NCBI RefSeq assembly: GCF_002964975.1
Contig: NZ_PSZM01000001.1
Location: forward strand, 124,001-188,000
Length of the DNA: 64,000 bases
Source of the DNA: Apibacter adventoris
GTDB lineage: Bacteria > Bacteroidota > Bacteroidia > Flavobacteriales > Weeksellaceae
Reading direction: 5' to 3'
The notes beneath the pieces were generated by a model that did not search any database, was not told the origin of the DNA, and saw nothing but the letters and a program-made list of their open reading frames with translations. How positions within the stretch are numbered: position 1 is the stretch's first letter; every line of letters starts with the position of its first letter. The position numbers and the translations under genes were made by a program. Positions 28,969 through 37,921 of the stretch are shown here, piece after piece.

Positions 28969-29403
28969 TTATTTGATTCCTGAACTACCGTAACCTTTAT
29001 CTCCTCTTTCTGAACTATTTAGTCGTTCTACTTCCTCCCAGGTAATTGTTTCATGTTTTGCAATAATAAGTTGGGCTATACGATCACCATCATTGATAGC
29101 AAAATCTTCTTTAGATAAATTTATTAATATTACACCTAACTCTCCTCTATAATCGGCATCGATCGTTCCTGGTGAATTCGGACAACTTATTCCATGATTA
29201 AAAGCCATTCCACTACGTGGTCTTATTTGCCCTTCATAACCCGGAGGTATTTCTAGATATAAACCTGTGGGTATGATTTTTCTTTCTAAAGGTTTTAGTA
29301 ATATAGATTTATCCAAATTAGCTCTTAAATCCATTCCCGCAGAAAAAGCTGTTTTATATTCTGGCAACTCATGTTTCGATTTATTTATAATCTTTATCTT
29401 CAT
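28969..29403 (-). CDS. dut: dUTP diphosphatase
   Basis: Hydrolyses dUTP to dUMP, keeping uracil out of DNA. I start it at the ATG at 29403 (MKIKIINKSKHELPEYKTAF), 144 residues, the usual length. An upstream in-frame ATG at 29433 would overlap a -7 promoter element at 29431-29438, so it is unlikely to be used. All five trimeric dUTPase motifs are visible: AGMDLRA, RPRSGMAF, the GTIDADYRGEL loop with the catalytic Asp, GDRIAQLI, and RGDKGYGSSG. It is the first gene of the envelope run toward the M23 gene. Confidence 0.96.
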   Translation of the reverse strand: MKIKIINKSKHELPEYKTAFSAGMDLRANLDKSILLKPLERKIIPTGLYLEIPPGYEGQIRPRSGMAFNHGISCPNSPGTIDADYRGELGVILINLSKEDFAINDGDRIAQLIIAKHETITWEEVERLNSSERGDKGYGSSGIK

Positions 29404-29430
29404 ATATCTATTTCTCTTATGATAAGATTG

Positions 29431-29438
29431 CAAAAATA
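29431..29438 (-). promoter_or_regulatory. Probable -7 element of dut promoter
   Basis: The minus strand reads TATTTTTG, followed by about 27 nt to the dut ATG at 29403. It supports the shorter dut start. No TTG is seen at ideal spacing. Confidence 0.45.
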
Positions 29439-29592
29439 CAAAAGTTTAACCGAGTAAAAAATTCTATTTACCACCACCTAACAACTTGTAATAAAACATT
29501 TTATAAAAACACAATATATAACATAAAAAAATTAATCATATAAAAAATCAACAATTTTAATTACCTTTACAAGTTATTAAAATTGTCACAAT

Positions 29593-31140
29593 ATGAAGGA
29601 ACAATTCATTGAAGAATTTAACAACCGATATTCATATAAAGGGGATAAAATTGTTTTAGGTAAAGGAATATTTGAAGGAGAAGTTATTCCGGAAGTCGAA
29701 ATTTCTGTTCCTTTAAAAATGCTTAATCGACATGGATTAATTGCCGGAGCTACAGGAACAGGAAAAACCAAATCTCTTCAGATATTGGCTGAACAACTTT
29801 CTATTAAAGGTATACCTACTCTTTTAATGGACATAAAGGGGGATTTAAGTGGTTTGGCTGAACCTGGTGATTCTAACAGCTCCAAAATTCATGAACGTTA
29901 TGAAAAACTTAAAATGCAATATTCTGCGAAAAGTTTTCCTGTAGAATTGTTATCAATTTCTGATGAAAAAGGGGTAAGACTTAGAGCTACTATTACTGAA
30001 TTTGGTCCTATTTTACTTAGTAAGATTTTAAACCTTAATGATACTCAAACAAGTATCTTGTCAATTATTTTTAAATATTGTGATGACAAAAAACTACCTT
30101 TAATTGATCTGGATGATTTAAGAAAGGTTTTACAGTTTGTTACAGAAAATGAACAGGGAAAATCTGAACTTGTACAAAATTATGGATCTATTGCTTCAAG
30201 TTCTTTGAGTACTATATTGAGAAATATTGTTGCTCTAGAACAACAAGGGGCTTCTCGTTTTTTTGGAGAACCTAGCTTTGATACTCAGGATTTATTACAA
30301 AAACGAAATAATTTAGGGGTCATAAATATTATACGATTAGCAGACATACAATCATATCCTCAATTTTTTTCAACTTTTATGTTGAGTTTATTATCTGAAA
30401 TTTATCAAACCTTTCCAGAAGTAGGAGATTTAGACAAACCCAAATTAATAATTTTTATTGATGAAGCTCATCTCATTTTTAATGAAGCTTCTAAAGTTTT
30501 ATTAAATCAAATTGAAACCATAATCAAACTCATACGATCAAAAGGTATTGGTATTTATTTTTGTACTCAAGTTCCCGGAGACATCCCTGAAGGAGTTTTG
30601 AGTCAATTAGGTCTTAAAATACAACATGCTTTAAGGGGATTTACTGCCAAAGATAAAAAAGAAATAAATAAGGAAGTAGAAAATTACCCTACTTCTATAT
30701 ACTATAACACCAGTGAATTAATTCAACAACTTGGCATAGGTGAAGCATTTATTACATCTTTAGATGAAAAAGGAATCCCTACACCATTAGCTGATACTTT
30801 CATGATTTCTCCAAGTTCTCGAATGGATATACTATCCTCTTCTGAAATTGATACTTTAGTTAATAATTCTGATTTAGTTAAAAAATATGCACAAGATATT
30901 AATAAAGAAAGTGCTTATGAAATTCTAAGTGGAAGAATGAACTCAAACTATACCAATATGACTAAAAATAAAGAGACTGTGTCTGAAACAAAAAATGCTG
31001 AGAAGCATTCACCCTCTTTATTTGAAACAATAATGAACTCTCCTTTTGTAAGGGATATTAGCCGAACATTCATAAGAGAAGGCTCAAAAGCGTTTTTCGG
31101 CACCTTAGGAATAAAAAATAAAAGAAATGCTAAAAAATGA
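29593..31140 (+). CDS. HerA-like ATPase, DUF853 family
   Basis: 515 residues of the HerA/FtsK superfamily of ring ATPases. Walker A is GATGTGKT (52-59). Walker B is IIFIDEAHLIF (about 285-295), with downstream FCTQVPGDIPEGVLSQLG, the sensor/arginine-finger region of DUF853. The C-terminal about 70 residues are polar. Family members are predicted DNA-pumping or remodelling ATPases, but the cellular role is not established. The partner nuclease NurA is not nearby. A DnaQ-type exonuclease follows 18 bp downstream, so the two are likely co-transcribed and may act together. Confidence 0.9.
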   Translation: MKEQFIEEFNNRYSYKGDKIVLGKGIFEGEVIPEVEISVPLKMLNRHGLIAGATGTGKTKSLQILAEQLSIKGIPTLLMDIKGDLSGLAEPGDSNSSKIHERYEKLKMQYSAKSFPVELLSISDEKGVRLRATITEFGPILLSKILNLNDTQTSILSIIFKYCDDKKLPLIDLDDLRKVLQFVTENEQGKSELVQNYGSIASSSLSTILRNIVALEQQGASRFFGEPSFDTQDLLQKRNNLGVINIIRLADIQSYPQFFSTFMLSLLSEIYQTFPEVGDLDKPKLIIFIDEAHLIFNEASKVLLNQIETIIKLIRSKGIGIYFCTQVPGDIPEGVLSQLGLKIQHALRGFTAKDKKEINKEVENYPTSIYYNTSELIQQLGIGEAFITSLDEKGIPTPLADTFMISPSSRMDILSSSEIDTLVNNSDLVKKYAQDINKESAYEILSGRMNSNYTNMTKNKETVSETKNAEKHSPSLFETIMNSPFVRDISRTFIREGSKAFFGTLGIKNKRNAKK

Positions 31141-31158
31141 TCAGAGGTTTTATTTATT

Positions 31159-32421
31159 ATGAATTACGCTATTTTAGATGTTGAAACTACAGGGGGACAA
31201 TATAATGAAGAAGGAATTATTGAAATTGCTGTTTATCGTTTTGATGGAGAAAAAATTACTGATACTTTTATATCATTGGTAAACCCTGAAAAAGAAATTA
31301 GTTTTTTTGTACAAAAACTAACAGGAATTACGCCTAAAATGGTTAAAACAGCTCCTAAATTTCATGAACTTGCCAAAAGGCTGGTGGAAATAACAGATGA
31401 AGCTACAATAGTAGCACATAATGTAAATTTTGATTACCGAGTAATTAGAACTGAATTTTCTCATTTAGGTTTTGATTTTGTAAGACCTACGCTGGATACT
31501 ATTGCTCTAAGTAAAACTCTTATCCCTGGAATCCCATCTTATTCTCTCGGTAAATTATGCTCCTCTTTAGGTATTCCTTTATCTGATAGACATAGAGCTC
31601 ATGGAGATGCTAGAGCTACTGTAAAACTATTTCAATTATTACTAGATAAAGATTCTCAAAAAAATATTATACAAACTTCTATAAAGCATATAAAATATCC
31701 TTCTTTAAATAAAAAGATAATTCGTTTATTGGAAGAACTCCCTCAAGAAACAGGAGTATTTTACTTTCATAATAAAGAAGGTAAAATAATTTATATAGAT
31801 AACGATACTAATATATCTAATAAAGCACGCCAAATTCTAACAGGTAAAGGAAAAAGGACTAGACTTTTACAATTAAAAACAGAAACCATAAGTTATGAAA
31901 TTACAGGTAACGATATTATAAGTTTAGTAAAAGCACAAAATGAGATAAAAATAAATCAACCTGAATTTAAACCACGTAAAAATTTATCACCTTTTATTTA
32001 TGGAATTTTCAAAGAAAATTCTAATGAAAATTTTACTATTTTTCCGCTTAATAAAACGAATAAAAAACGTGCATTATTAGCCTTTTCATCTTATAAAAAA
32101 GCTCAAAATTTTATTAATCAAAACAATAAAAAGGACTATTTATTTTCGAAAAATTTACTTAAAAAAATAAACCCAGAAATACAAAAGAAAGAAAAATATG
32201 TATTACTTAGTGGAAAAGGTAGAACTTTAAGTGAAAAATCATTTTTATGGATTGAAAAAGGAGTATTAAAAGGATATGGTTATTATTCTCTTCATTCTCA
32301 AATAAAAAACATAGAAAAAGTAAAAAAAATAATGATTCCGGCTCATGGTAATCATTATATCTCATTATTAATTCGTAACAAATTATTTGTAAACAAAGGG
32401 TTAAATAAAATCATTTATTAA
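31159..32421 (+). CDS. DnaQ-like 3'-5' exonuclease fused to a degenerate GIY-YIG domain
   Basis: 420 residues. The N-terminal DEDDh exonuclease (about 1-170) keeps all key residues: Asp7 and Glu9 (LDVET), Asp92 (NFDYR), His145 and Asp150 (HRAHGD). The second domain (about 193-270) aligns with GIY-YIG nucleases of the UvrC/Cho type found fused to DnaQ in flavobacteria. Here GIY reads GVF, YIG reads YID, and the catalytic arginine is replaced by Lys222; Glu262 remains. Nuclease activity of this domain is doubtful. The C-terminal about 150 residues (from RKNLSPFIYGIFKE) are a lysine-rich extension without a recognised motif. A role in DNA repair is inferred. Confidence 0.88.
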   Translation: MNYAILDVETTGGQYNEEGIIEIAVYRFDGEKITDTFISLVNPEKEISFFVQKLTGITPKMVKTAPKFHELAKRLVEITDEATIVAHNVNFDYRVIRTEFSHLGFDFVRPTLDTIALSKTLIPGIPSYSLGKLCSSLGIPLSDRHRAHGDARATVKLFQLLLDKDSQKNIIQTSIKHIKYPSLNKKIIRLLEELPQETGVFYFHNKEGKIIYIDNDTNISNKARQILTGKGKRTRLLQLKTETISYEITGNDIISLVKAQNEIKINQPEFKPRKNLSPFIYGIFKENSNENFTIFPLNKTNKKRALLAFSSYKKAQNFINQNNKKDYLFSKNLLKKINPEIQKKEKYVLLSGKGRTLSEKSFLWIEKGVLKGYGYYSLHSQIKNIEKVKKIMIPAHGNHYISLLIRNKLFVNKGLNKIIY

Positions 32422-32496
32422 TAAAAGCTATTTACACTTCTAATTTTTTTTCATACCTTAGATATGAATTATAAACCTTAAAATATTTATTTTAAA

Positions 32497-33558
32497 ATGT
32501 CACAAAAAAAAATATTAGAATTGTTAGGTAATAAATCAGATTTTTATCTGAAACATACCTGTAAAACTGTAGATAAAAAACTATTACACTCTCCTTGCCC
32601 AAGTGTTATTGATGATGTATGGGTTAATACAGACCGAAATATTCAAACTCTAAGAAGTTTACAAACAATTTTAGGTCATGGTCGTTTAGCAAATACTGGA
32701 TATGTTTCTATATTGCCCGTAGATCAGGGAATTGAACATACAGCGGGTGCTTCATTTGCTGCTAATCCTTTATATTTCGACCCTGAAAATATTATTAAAC
32801 TGGCTATAGAGGGTGGTTGTAATGCTGTAGCATCCACTTATGGAGTATTAGCTGCCATGGCTCGAAAATATGCTCATAAAATACCTTTTATTGTTAAAAT
32901 TAATCATAATGAATTACTCACTTATCCTAATACGCCAAAACAGATATTGTTTGGAACAGTAAAAGAAGCATGGAATATGGGAGCCGTAGCTATAGGAGCT
33001 ACCATTTATTTTGGCTCTGAAGACAGCCGAAGAGAAATTATAGAAATTGCCGAAGCTTTTGAATATGCACATGAATTAGGTATGGCTACTATACTTTGGT
33101 GTTATTTAAGAAATGACGCATTTAAAAAAGATGGGATGGATTATCATTCTTCTGCGGATCTTACCGGACAAGCTAACCATATAGGAGTAACTATAAAAGC
33201 TGATATTATTAAACAAAAATTACCCAATATAAATGGAGGGTTTATTTCTATTAAATTTGGAAAAACTAATCCGAAAATGTATTCTGAACTTTCAACAGAT
33301 CATCCGATTGATTTATGTAGATATCAAATAATTAATAATTATATGGGAAGAGTAGGCTTAATTAATTCAGGAGGAGAATCTCATGATGAATACGATGATT
33401 TAAAAGATGCAGTAATTACTGCTATAGTTAACAAAAGAGCAGGAGGAATGGGACTAATCTGCGGAAGAAAAGCCTTTCAAAAAACTATGAAAGAAGGGGT
33501 TGAATTATTAAATACCATACAAGACGTTTATTTAGATAAATCTATTACTTTGGCTTAA
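32497..33558 (+). CDS. fbaB: Fructose-bisphosphate aldolase, class I (FbaB/DhnA type)
   Basis: 353 residues. It cleaves fructose-1,6-bisphosphate in glycolysis or runs the reverse in gluconeogenesis, through a Schiff base and without metal. Conserved stretches are [20 protein letters not shown], the barrel strand [19 protein letters not shown], and [20 protein letters not shown], whose lysine in DIIKQK (Lys239) is the likely Schiff-base residue. The C-terminal [18 protein letters not shown] forms the phosphate site. Length and motifs match E. coli FbaB. It is monocistronic with its own terminator. Confidence 0.95.
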   Translation: MSQKKILELLGNKSDFYLKHTCKTVDKKLLHSPCPSVIDDVWVNTDRNIQTLRSLQTILGHGRLANTGYVSILPVDQGIEHTAGASFAANPLYFDPENIIKLAIEGGCNAVASTYGVLAAMARKYAHKIPFIVKINHNELLTYPNTPKQILFGTVKEAWNMGAVAIGATIYFGSEDSRREIIEIAEAFEYAHELGMATILWCYLRNDAFKKDGMDYHSSADLTGQANHIGVTIKADIIKQKLPNINGGFISIKFGKTNPKMYSELSTDHPIDLCRYQIINNYMGRVGLINSGGESHDEYDDLKDAVITAIVNKRAGGMGLICGRKAFQKTMKEGVELLNTIQDVYLDKSITLA

Positions 33559-33568
33559 ACCAATATTT

Positions 33569-33602
33569 AAAAAAGACTTCATTAAATAGAAGTCTTTTTT
33601 TC
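33569..33602 (+). terminator. Terminator of the aldolase gene
   Basis: Arms AAAAAAGACTTC and GAAGTCTTTTTT (12 bp) with an 8-nt loop lie 11 bp after the stop codon, followed by T. Confidence 0.85.
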
Positions 33603-34003
33603 TAAATATTATTAAATCAATGCTATTATAATTTTCAATTTGAATATTTTGTTCGCATATCAATAATAATTATATCTACACTGAAAGGTTTGATCTAATT
33701 ATATGATTTTTTTCTTTTTTCTCTATTGAATTTATAAATAATTAAGACATATTTTTTTATTCAATAATAAAATTCACATATAAATTTTATAAACTAAATA
33801 ACTTCTTTTAACTACTAAATTTTCCAAGAATATTTTTTATTATCTTATTTTTTTATAAAAAAAATTAACACAATAATTTTAAAAAAACAAAATTTATAAT
33901 TTTTGTTTTTTTATACATATATAAAATTTAATGATATTAAAAAAACAACTTTTACTTATTAGATTATTACATTTGTAAAATTGATATAAGTGATATATAA
34001 ATA
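33603..34003. other. Gene-free AT-rich spacer with hemH promoter element
   Basis: About 400 bp with no ORF that I can support on either strand. The plus strand reads TACATTTG at 33968-33975, 29 bp before the hemH ATG: a likely -7 element, without a clear TTG box. The rest is A/T homopolymer-rich sequence. Confidence 0.55.
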
Positions 34004-35032
34004 ATGAAAGGTATACTTTTGGTTAATTTAGGCTCTCCTAAAACACCTACAGAAAAAGATGTACGAATTTACTTGCGTGAATTTCTAATGGATAAGAGAG
34101 TTATTGATGCCCCATGGATCATACGCAAAATAATTGTTGAGGGAATGATATTACCTAAGCGCCCTAAAGTTTCAGCACAAGCCTATAAAAGTATATGGTG
34201 GAAAGAAGGTTCACCTCTGGTTGTTATATCTAAAAGGATATTTAAAAGTATACAGAAAAAAATCGCTCATCCTGTTGCTTTAGCTATGAGATATCAAGAA
34301 CCATCTATCAAAAAAGGATTACAAGAACTATATAATAAGGGAGTTACAGATGTTTTAATAATTCCTTTATATCCTCAATACGCTATGAGTACAACTGAAA
34401 CTGTTGTTGAAAAATCAAAAGATATACAAAAAAAATACTTTCCTAATTTAAAATTATTTTTTTTACCTCCTTTTTATAATGATGATGAATATATAAAAAT
34501 TTTAAGTAAACACATAGAATCAAATCTTCCTAAGGATTTTGATTTATTATTGTTTAGCTACCATGGATTGCCAGAACGACATATTTTTAAAACAGACCAT
34601 ACGAAAACGTGTAGATTAGATGATAGTTGCTGTATTGAAACCGGACTTAAATCACATAAATATTGCTATAAACATCAATGCTGTTATGTTACTGAAAAAG
34701 TCAGAGAAACTTTAGGATTGGAAAAATCAAAAATAAAACAAACTTTCCAATCTCGTCTAGGAAGAGAACCTTGGTTACAACCTTATACAGATCAGACTTT
34801 GATAAAACTTCCTGAAACCGGAGTAAAAAAAATTGCTGTTGTAGCTCCTGCCTTTGTTTCTGATTGTTTAGAAACTTTGGAAGAACTAGCTATTGCAGAT
34901 AAAGAATTATTTTTATCTAATGGTGGAAAGGAGTTTCACTATATAGATTGCTTAAATGAAAATGAAAACTGGGTTAATTGGTTAATTAATCATATAAATT
35001 ATTTTCTTAAAACTCGATGTAAAAATAATTAG
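34004..35032 (+). CDS. hemH: Ferrochelatase
   Basis: Inserts Fe2+ into protoporphyrin IX (or coproporphyrin III) in haem synthesis. 342 residues. The N-terminus GILLVNLGSPKTPTEKDVRI and the catalytic histidine in FSYHGLPERH (His187) are present, as is the acidic metal-site segment APAFVSDCLETLEE (Glu290). Between them is a cysteine-rich insertion (about 203-227; Cys203, 209, 210, 221, 226, 227), found in many Bacteroidota ferrochelatases. It might bind a metal or a cluster, but that is not shown by sequence alone. It is a single gene convergent with the large secreted protein gene. Confidence 0.95.
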   Translation: MKGILLVNLGSPKTPTEKDVRIYLREFLMDKRVIDAPWIIRKIIVEGMILPKRPKVSAQAYKSIWWKEGSPLVVISKRIFKSIQKKIAHPVALAMRYQEPSIKKGLQELYNKGVTDVLIIPLYPQYAMSTTETVVEKSKDIQKKYFPNLKLFFLPPFYNDDEYIKILSKHIESNLPKDFDLLLFSYHGLPERHIFKTDHTKTCRLDDSCCIETGLKSHKYCYKHQCCYVTEKVRETLGLEKSKIKQTFQSRLGREPWLQPYTDQTLIKLPETGVKKIAVVAPAFVSDCLETLEELAIADKELFLSNGGKEFHYIDCLNENENWVNWLINHINYFLKTRCKNN

Positions 35033-35069
35033 ATTGTATTAAGTTTAATTTTTATTATTTATTTAGAAA

Positions 35070-37793
35070 TTAATCTAATTCATTATAATTCCTTACTGCT
35101 ATCCAACCTGTTATTTTCTTTCCATTAGTCAAGGTAATAACATACCAATAAGAAGAAGATTCAACTTTTCTACCTAAATATTTTCCATTCCATTCTACTA
35201 TTTCATCTTTATTAATAACTTGTTTTTCAAATAGAAGTTTTCCATATCTATTATAAATTTGTATTTGGGTTCCTACACTTAAATTCTTTAATTTCCATAT
35301 ATCATTAATTCCATCCCCGTTAGGAGTAATTATATTTGGAATATCTGTAATTTTAAAATTAAAAGGACCTGATGTACATCCTAACAAAGTTTTTACCCAT
35401 ACTTTATAAAATCCGACATTTAAACTCTCAAAAATATTAGATGATTGCCAAGTAAATGAATCTAATGAATATATATAATTTCCCTTAGGGTATACGATTA
35501 CTTCTGCTTTTCCTTCAATACTAGATACTATAACTTGACTTATAGTAGGATATGGTATTGCTTTTACAGTAATCTGAGTAATTTTAGTACATCCTTTATA
35601 TCTTACCGTAAGATAATAAGTACCTGATTTTGTTACTACAAATTCTGATTTATTAGAAAGTGTATTAATACCATCTGACCATTCATAACTTTCAAAAACT
35701 TTATTTGATGACAATGTTAATCTATCTCCTTCACAAAATTCTTTCTCACCAATAATATGTACATCAATTTTATTTTCATCTACTTTTACACTTACTACTC
35801 CTTCGCAGCCGTTCTTGTCGATTACTTTTAGGGTATATTTCCCAGGTTGATCTACCTTATGGATACGATTGGGTGATTCGCCTTTTATATTTGGGCCACT
35901 CCAGGTATACTTGACATATCCATCGTTCCCTTGTAATTCGGTAAATCCACCTTGGCAATAGGTTAAGTTTCCTATGACTTGAGGATTCGGCTCGGGATAC
36001 TCTTCTACTTGTACACTTACTGCTCCTTCGCAGTCGTTCTTGTCGATTACTTTTAAGGTATATTTTCCCGCTTCTGTTACCTCGCAGGTTGGTTCTGTTG
36101 ATATAACATTATGTCCATTTGACCAACTATATTTTGAATAGATTTTGTCTGTGCTTAAAATTGTAGTTTTTCCTTTACAAAATTTCAATTTCCCTTTGAT
36201 TTCTGGATTCAGCTCGGAATACTCTTCTACTTGTACACTTACTGCTCCTTCACAGTCGTTCTTGTCGATTACTTTTAAGGTATATTTTCCCGCTTCTGTT
36301 ACCTCGCAGGTTGATTCTGTTGATATAACATTATGTCCATTTGACCAACTATATTTTGAATAGATTTTGTCTGTGCTTAATATTGTAGTTTTTCCTTTAC
36401 AAAATTTTAAATTCCCTTTGATTTCTGGATTCAGCGCGGGATACTCTTCTACTTGTACAGAAGATACGGCATCACATCCTTTATCATTTTTTATTCTTAA
36501 CGTATAAGTTCCCGGTTCTGTTACCTCACATGTAGGTTGTGTTGATATTATACTCTGTCCATTTGACCAACTATATTTTGAATAGATTTTGTCTGTGCTT
36601 AAAATTGTAGATTTTCCTTTACAAAATTCTAAATTTCCTAAAATCTTAAGAGATTGGTTAATATCTTTAACTTCAACAGACGTTGTTACTGAACATGTTT
36701 GATTTCCAGGGATATCAGGGACAGCTACAACAGTATAAATTCCTGGATTTAAAGCATCAATTTTATATGTATTAGCCCCGGAAAGTAAAACTCCATTATA
36801 GTACCATTTAAAGCTTAAGTATTTGGCTTGAGAAGATAATTTTGCAAATAAAGAAATTTGTTCATTTTTGCATTTATATACTTCTTTATCCAAATCAATT
36901 CCATTTTTATCTGTTATCTTAACACTTAAATTAAGAGAGCCTCCCTCTAAAAATACAGCAGAATCTAATATAGGATCCAAATAATCTGCAATTACGAATT
37001 TAAAATGATATTTCACAAAAGGTTCTACCTTAGCTTTAGCTGTAAGAGGAATTGTTCTTCCGGTAAAATTCATTTCAAAAGGAAGATAATTACCTACGGA
37101 TTTAGGTATACCGTTGAGTTCCTTATATGCTCCTGCATAAAATTCTATATTTTTATCTAAACAATATGTACCTACTTTAGGTCTAATATTTGTAACACTT
37201 ACCGGAGTATTATCCGGAAGAACTGCCAGGTTTACATAATCGGCATCTTCTACTTTCTTTAAAAGTAAAGCAAATCCATCTGTATAACTACATGGATATG
37301 ATTTTGTATACTCTGAAGATGCCAATAAGTAATTAAAACTTATTTCATCTTTAAGAGGTACAAAATCAAATTCTATATATGAGCTATCAAACATTTTACT
37401 AATACTTATTCCTGGATTTTCAGCTTGTAAAGCCTTTATTAAATCCATGTCCCCTCCATTTCCTAATACATTAGATGAATAAACAGATGAAATCATATTC
37501 CCAATAGATGAGGCATAGCCTGTAGATAAAAATAAACCTTCTTTAAATGGAAAACCTGTATTTTCTTTATTAAAATACCCATAATTACGTTGTTTATAAT
37601 TTAAATTGGGAGAAAAAACTACATTTTCAACATTAACACAATCACTATAACCATCAGATATTAATACTTTTTTAATTAATTCCTCCATAGAATAGGATGA
37701 TTCTACATATTTTAGATCATTAACAGAAATAATATTTTGCGATATATAACAATTTACTATAAACATAAACAAAAGAACGTATGCCTTTTTCAT
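35070..37793 (-). CDS. Large secreted repeat protein with T9SS/gliding-motility C-terminal domain
   Basis: 907 residues from the ATG at 37793 (MKKAYVLLFMFIVN, a signal peptide). The 21-bp longer in-frame start would lie upstream of a -7 element at 37798-37805, so I reject it. N-terminal about 270 residues: a choice-of-anchor-L-like domain (FLLASSEYTKSYPC; DGFALLLKK). Then come Ig/PKD-like modules with a repeated CKGKTTILSTDKIYSKYSWS core. The two central ones are nearly identical at DNA level, with a 222-bp period. The C-terminus ITPNGDGINDIWKLKNLSVG ... IYNRYGKLLFEK is the gliding-motility C-terminal (type B sorting) domain that directs export by the type IX system. Probably a surface adhesin. 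No adjacent partner gene. Confidence 0.9.
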   Translation of the reverse strand: MKKAYVLLFMFIVNCYISQNIISVNDLKYVESSYSMEELIKKVLISDGYSDCVNVENVVFSPNLNYKQRNYGYFNKENTGFPFKEGLFLSTGYASSIGNMISSVYSSNVLGNGGDMDLIKALQAENPGISISKMFDSSYIEFDFVPLKDEISFNYLLASSEYTKSYPCSYTDGFALLLKKVEDADYVNLAVLPDNTPVSVTNIRPKVGTYCLDKNIEFYAGAYKELNGIPKSVGNYLPFEMNFTGRTIPLTAKAKVEPFVKYHFKFVIADYLDPILDSAVFLEGGSLNLSVKITDKNGIDLDKEVYKCKNEQISLFAKLSSQAKYLSFKWYYNGVLLSGANTYKIDALNPGIYTVVAVPDIPGNQTCSVTTSVEVKDINQSLKILGNLEFCKGKSTILSTDKIYSKYSWSNGQSIISTQPTCEVTEPGTYTLRIKNDKGCDAVSSVQVEEYPALNPEIKGNLKFCKGKTTILSTDKIYSKYSWSNGHNVISTESTCEVTEAGKYTLKVIDKNDCEGAVSVQVEEYSELNPEIKGKLKFCKGKTTILSTDKIYSKYSWSNGHNVISTEPTCEVTEAGKYTLKVIDKNDCEGAVSVQVEEYPEPNPQVIGNLTYCQGGFTELQGNDGYVKYTWSGPNIKGESPNRIHKVDQPGKYTLKVIDKNGCEGVVSVKVDENKIDVHIIGEKEFCEGDRLTLSSNKVFESYEWSDGINTLSNKSEFVVTKSGTYYLTVRYKGCTKITQITVKAIPYPTISQVIVSSIEGKAEVIVYPKGNYIYSLDSFTWQSSNIFESLNVGFYKVWVKTLLGCTSGPFNFKITDIPNIITPNGDGINDIWKLKNLSVGTQIQIYNRYGKLLFEKQVINKDEIVEWNGKYLGRKVESSSYWYVITLTNGKKITGWIAVRNYNELD
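35779..36664 (-). repeat. Tandem in-gene repeats, 222-bp period
   Basis: The phrase TACTCTTCTACTTGTACA recurs at about 35998, 36220 and 36442, exactly 222 bp apart (74 codons). A diverged unit 225 bp to the left begins near 35779. Units at about 36000-36220 and 36221-36442 differ at only a few bases. Each encodes one Ig/PKD-like module with a conserved cysteine pair. The pattern implies recent tandem duplication in an adhesin-like gene. Confidence 0.9.
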
Positions 37794-37797
37794 AAAA

Positions 37798-37805
37798 CAA
37801 ATATA
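37798..37805 (-). promoter_or_regulatory. Probable -7 element of the large secreted protein gene
   Basis: The minus strand reads TATATTTG and ends only 4 bp before the ATG at 37793. If functional, the transcript would begin at or next to the start codon, i.e. almost leaderless. No TTG at 19 bp. Confidence 0.35.
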
Positions 37806-37894
37806 GTAAAGCATATATTAATAATAAAATTATATAGTTATTTATATTAATAATATAATACTATCTTTATCTATATTAATCTATTTTCTTTTCA

Positions 37895-37902
37895 TATTTT
37901 TG
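37895..37902 (+). promoter_or_regulatory. Probable -7 element of the acyltransferase gene
   Basis: TATTTTTG, 19 bp before the TTG start codon at 37922. No clear -33 box. Confidence 0.35.
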
Positions 37903-37921
37903 CTTTAATATTTTAAACAAC

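Noticed and set aside
35779-36664. Tandem repeats considered as a CRISPR array
   Set aside because: The period is 222 bp, the repeats lie inside one reading frame and encode Ig-like modules; there are no short repeats with unique spacers.
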